Assembly: GCF_001306135.1 (NCBI RefSeq)
Contig: NZ_LGKP01000037.1
Coordinates: forward strand, 1 to 54,008
Direction: 5' to 3'
DNA length: 54,008 bases
From: Herpetosiphon geysericola
GTDB lineage: Bacteria > Chloroflexota > Chloroflexia > Chloroflexales > Herpetosiphonaceae
Of the stretch, positions 53,355 through 54,008 are shown one piece after another (the first letter of the stretch is position 1; every line of letters begins with the position of its first letter). Position numbers and translations under genes: made by a program. The notes below the pieces were generated by a model, which ran no database searches, had not been told where the DNA came from, and was given only the letters and a program-made list of their open reading frames with translations.

Positions 53355-54008
53355 ATGAGTCTTGAGCAGCTTTGGGACGCGTACCAGGAGCATGGCTACC
53401 ATGCCGATCTTCCAGTCGGCACTGATCCGCTCGATCGATTCTATGCCGCGCTGTTGGCGTTCGGTCACCAGGACTTGGCGCGTGCTGCTGAACTGGCCAG
53501 CAGTGCGGCGGCGGACGACCCAGACGAGCGGGTGTTTACCGAGGCGGCGGCCTACCTCGGTCGGGTAGCTCGCCAGGGGAAGCAGAATGTCTACGTCAGC
53601 GGCGATGCCTTCGCGGCCTTCATCGACGGCGGTGGCAACATCCCATTGTACGCGGCGACGAGCGCCGCCCTGCGTGCCGTCTACGCCGAATACGAGCGGC
53701 TGGATGTGCTGGATATCGGCGCTGGTAATGGCCACGCTCTCCTCCCTGCCCTAACCCCCACCATTGACCGCTTGGGTATCGTCGAGCCGTCGGCGGCGCT
53801 GCTGGCCGACCTCCGCGAGCGCCTGGATGCCATTGGACGGCCCATCGAGGCTTTCGCCGGCACTGCGCAGGAGTTCGTGCATCAGGAGAGCGGCGGCTGG
53901 ACCATCATCCAGGCAACCTATAGCCTGCATTCGATCCCACCTGAGGAACGACCGGGGCTGCTGCGTCGGCTGCGCGATCTAGGCCAGCGTCTGCTGATCG
54001 TCGAGTTC
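53355..54008 (+). CDS. SAM-dependent methyltransferase, partial (218 aa seen)
   Basis: Open to the right edge of the window, so the stop is not seen. The N-terminal 110 residues are helical (LWDAYQEHGYHADLPVG, DLARAAELASSAAADDPDE). SAM-binding motif I is VLDIGAGNGHALLP, followed by LGIVEPSAAL (motif II region) and the motif IV-like IIQATYSLHSIP. AGGAGG precedes the ATG. Codon use is GC-rich (mostly G or C in third position), unlike the genes to the left, which suggests foreign origin or a different genomic block. Substrate unknown. Confidence 0.85.
   Translation, partial: MSLEQLWDAYQEHGYHADLPVGTDPLDRFYAALLAFGHQDLARAAELASSAAADDPDERVFTEAAAYLGRVARQGKQNVYVSGDAFAAFIDGGGNIPLYAATSAALRAVYAEYERLDVLDIGAGNGHALLPALTPTIDRLGIVEPSAALLADLRERLDAIGRPIEAFAGTAQEFVHQESGGWTIIQATYSLHSIPPEERPGLLRRLRDLGQRLLIVEF

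Noticed and set aside
1-54008. CRISPR array, tRNA or rRNA genes
   Set aside because: I saw no regularly spaced repeats and no tRNA- or rRNA-like segments; the repeated Thr/Pro segments near 7500-7700 are protein-coding repeats.

Overview
The window looks like chromosomal or large-plasmid DNA of a filamentous, monoderm Chloroflexota bacterium, most likely Herpetosiphon-like. This is inferred from protein style: Thr/Pro-rich secreted proteins, DUF11 repeats, a sortase, many propeller lipoproteins, and short C-terminal tails of the type (V/I)(F/Y)(I/M)P(L/A)V-x-(R/K). No rRNA or tRNA gene is visible to anchor taxonomy.

Region 1 (about 0-10.4 kb) is a cell-surface region of relatively high GC. 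It holds a small secreted protein, a propeller lipoprotein, and a tightly overlapping minus-strand operon of seven genes (10294 down to 3454). In order these are a large DUF11/propeller protein, a DUF11 protein ending in an FPVTA-TM-RR sorting-like tail, two unknown proteins, a class D/E/F-like sortase, an HTH protein and a lipoprotein. A strong hairpin terminator closes the operon.

Region 2 (10.4-14.2 kb) has a truncated tyrosine-recombinase-like gene, an MDR oxidoreductase, a 543-aa replication-initiator-like protein and an excisionase-type HTH protein. Between the last two lies a consensus promoter followed about 50 bp later by a terminator, with no convincing gene between. It is a candidate small RNA antisense to the leader of the replication-like gene.

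Region 3 (14.5-40.5 kb) is a dense, mostly AT-richer defence island. It contains: (a) a cassette of two paralogous XRE regulators, an ImmA/IrrE peptidase, a cytochrome P450, a MAB_1171c/DUF6545 membrane protein and a PAP2-like membrane protein; (b) a two-gene CBASS (CD-NTase plus S-4TM effector); (c) an uncharacterised ORF split by one in-frame amber codon; (d) a two-gene operon of a beta-class DNA methyltransferase and a 1467-aa Dna2-like protein (Cas4/RecB-type nuclease with four candidate Fe-S cysteines plus SF1 helicase); (e) a type I restriction-modification operon hsdM-hsdS-hsdR with a YgjP/SprT-like peptidase; (f) an OLD-family ATPase/Toprim nuclease; (g) an Sll1717-type P-loop ATPase.

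Region 4 (40.5-54 kb) returns to surface and secreted proteins: a pectate-lyase-like beta-helix protein, a tiny Tat-signal protein, a zinc-ribbon protein and three related proteins carrying a carboxypeptidase-regulatory-like domain. The third of these is separated from the other two by a decayed IS1182-family transposase. An orphan NMT1/THI5-like substrate-binding lipoprotein and a GC-rich SAM methyltransferase cut by the window edge follow. Intergenic stretches here are long and contain scraps of broken reading frames.

The best candidates for undescribed systems are the P450/ImmA/MAB_1171c/PAP2 cassette and the methyltransferase plus Dna2-like nuclease-helicase pair.
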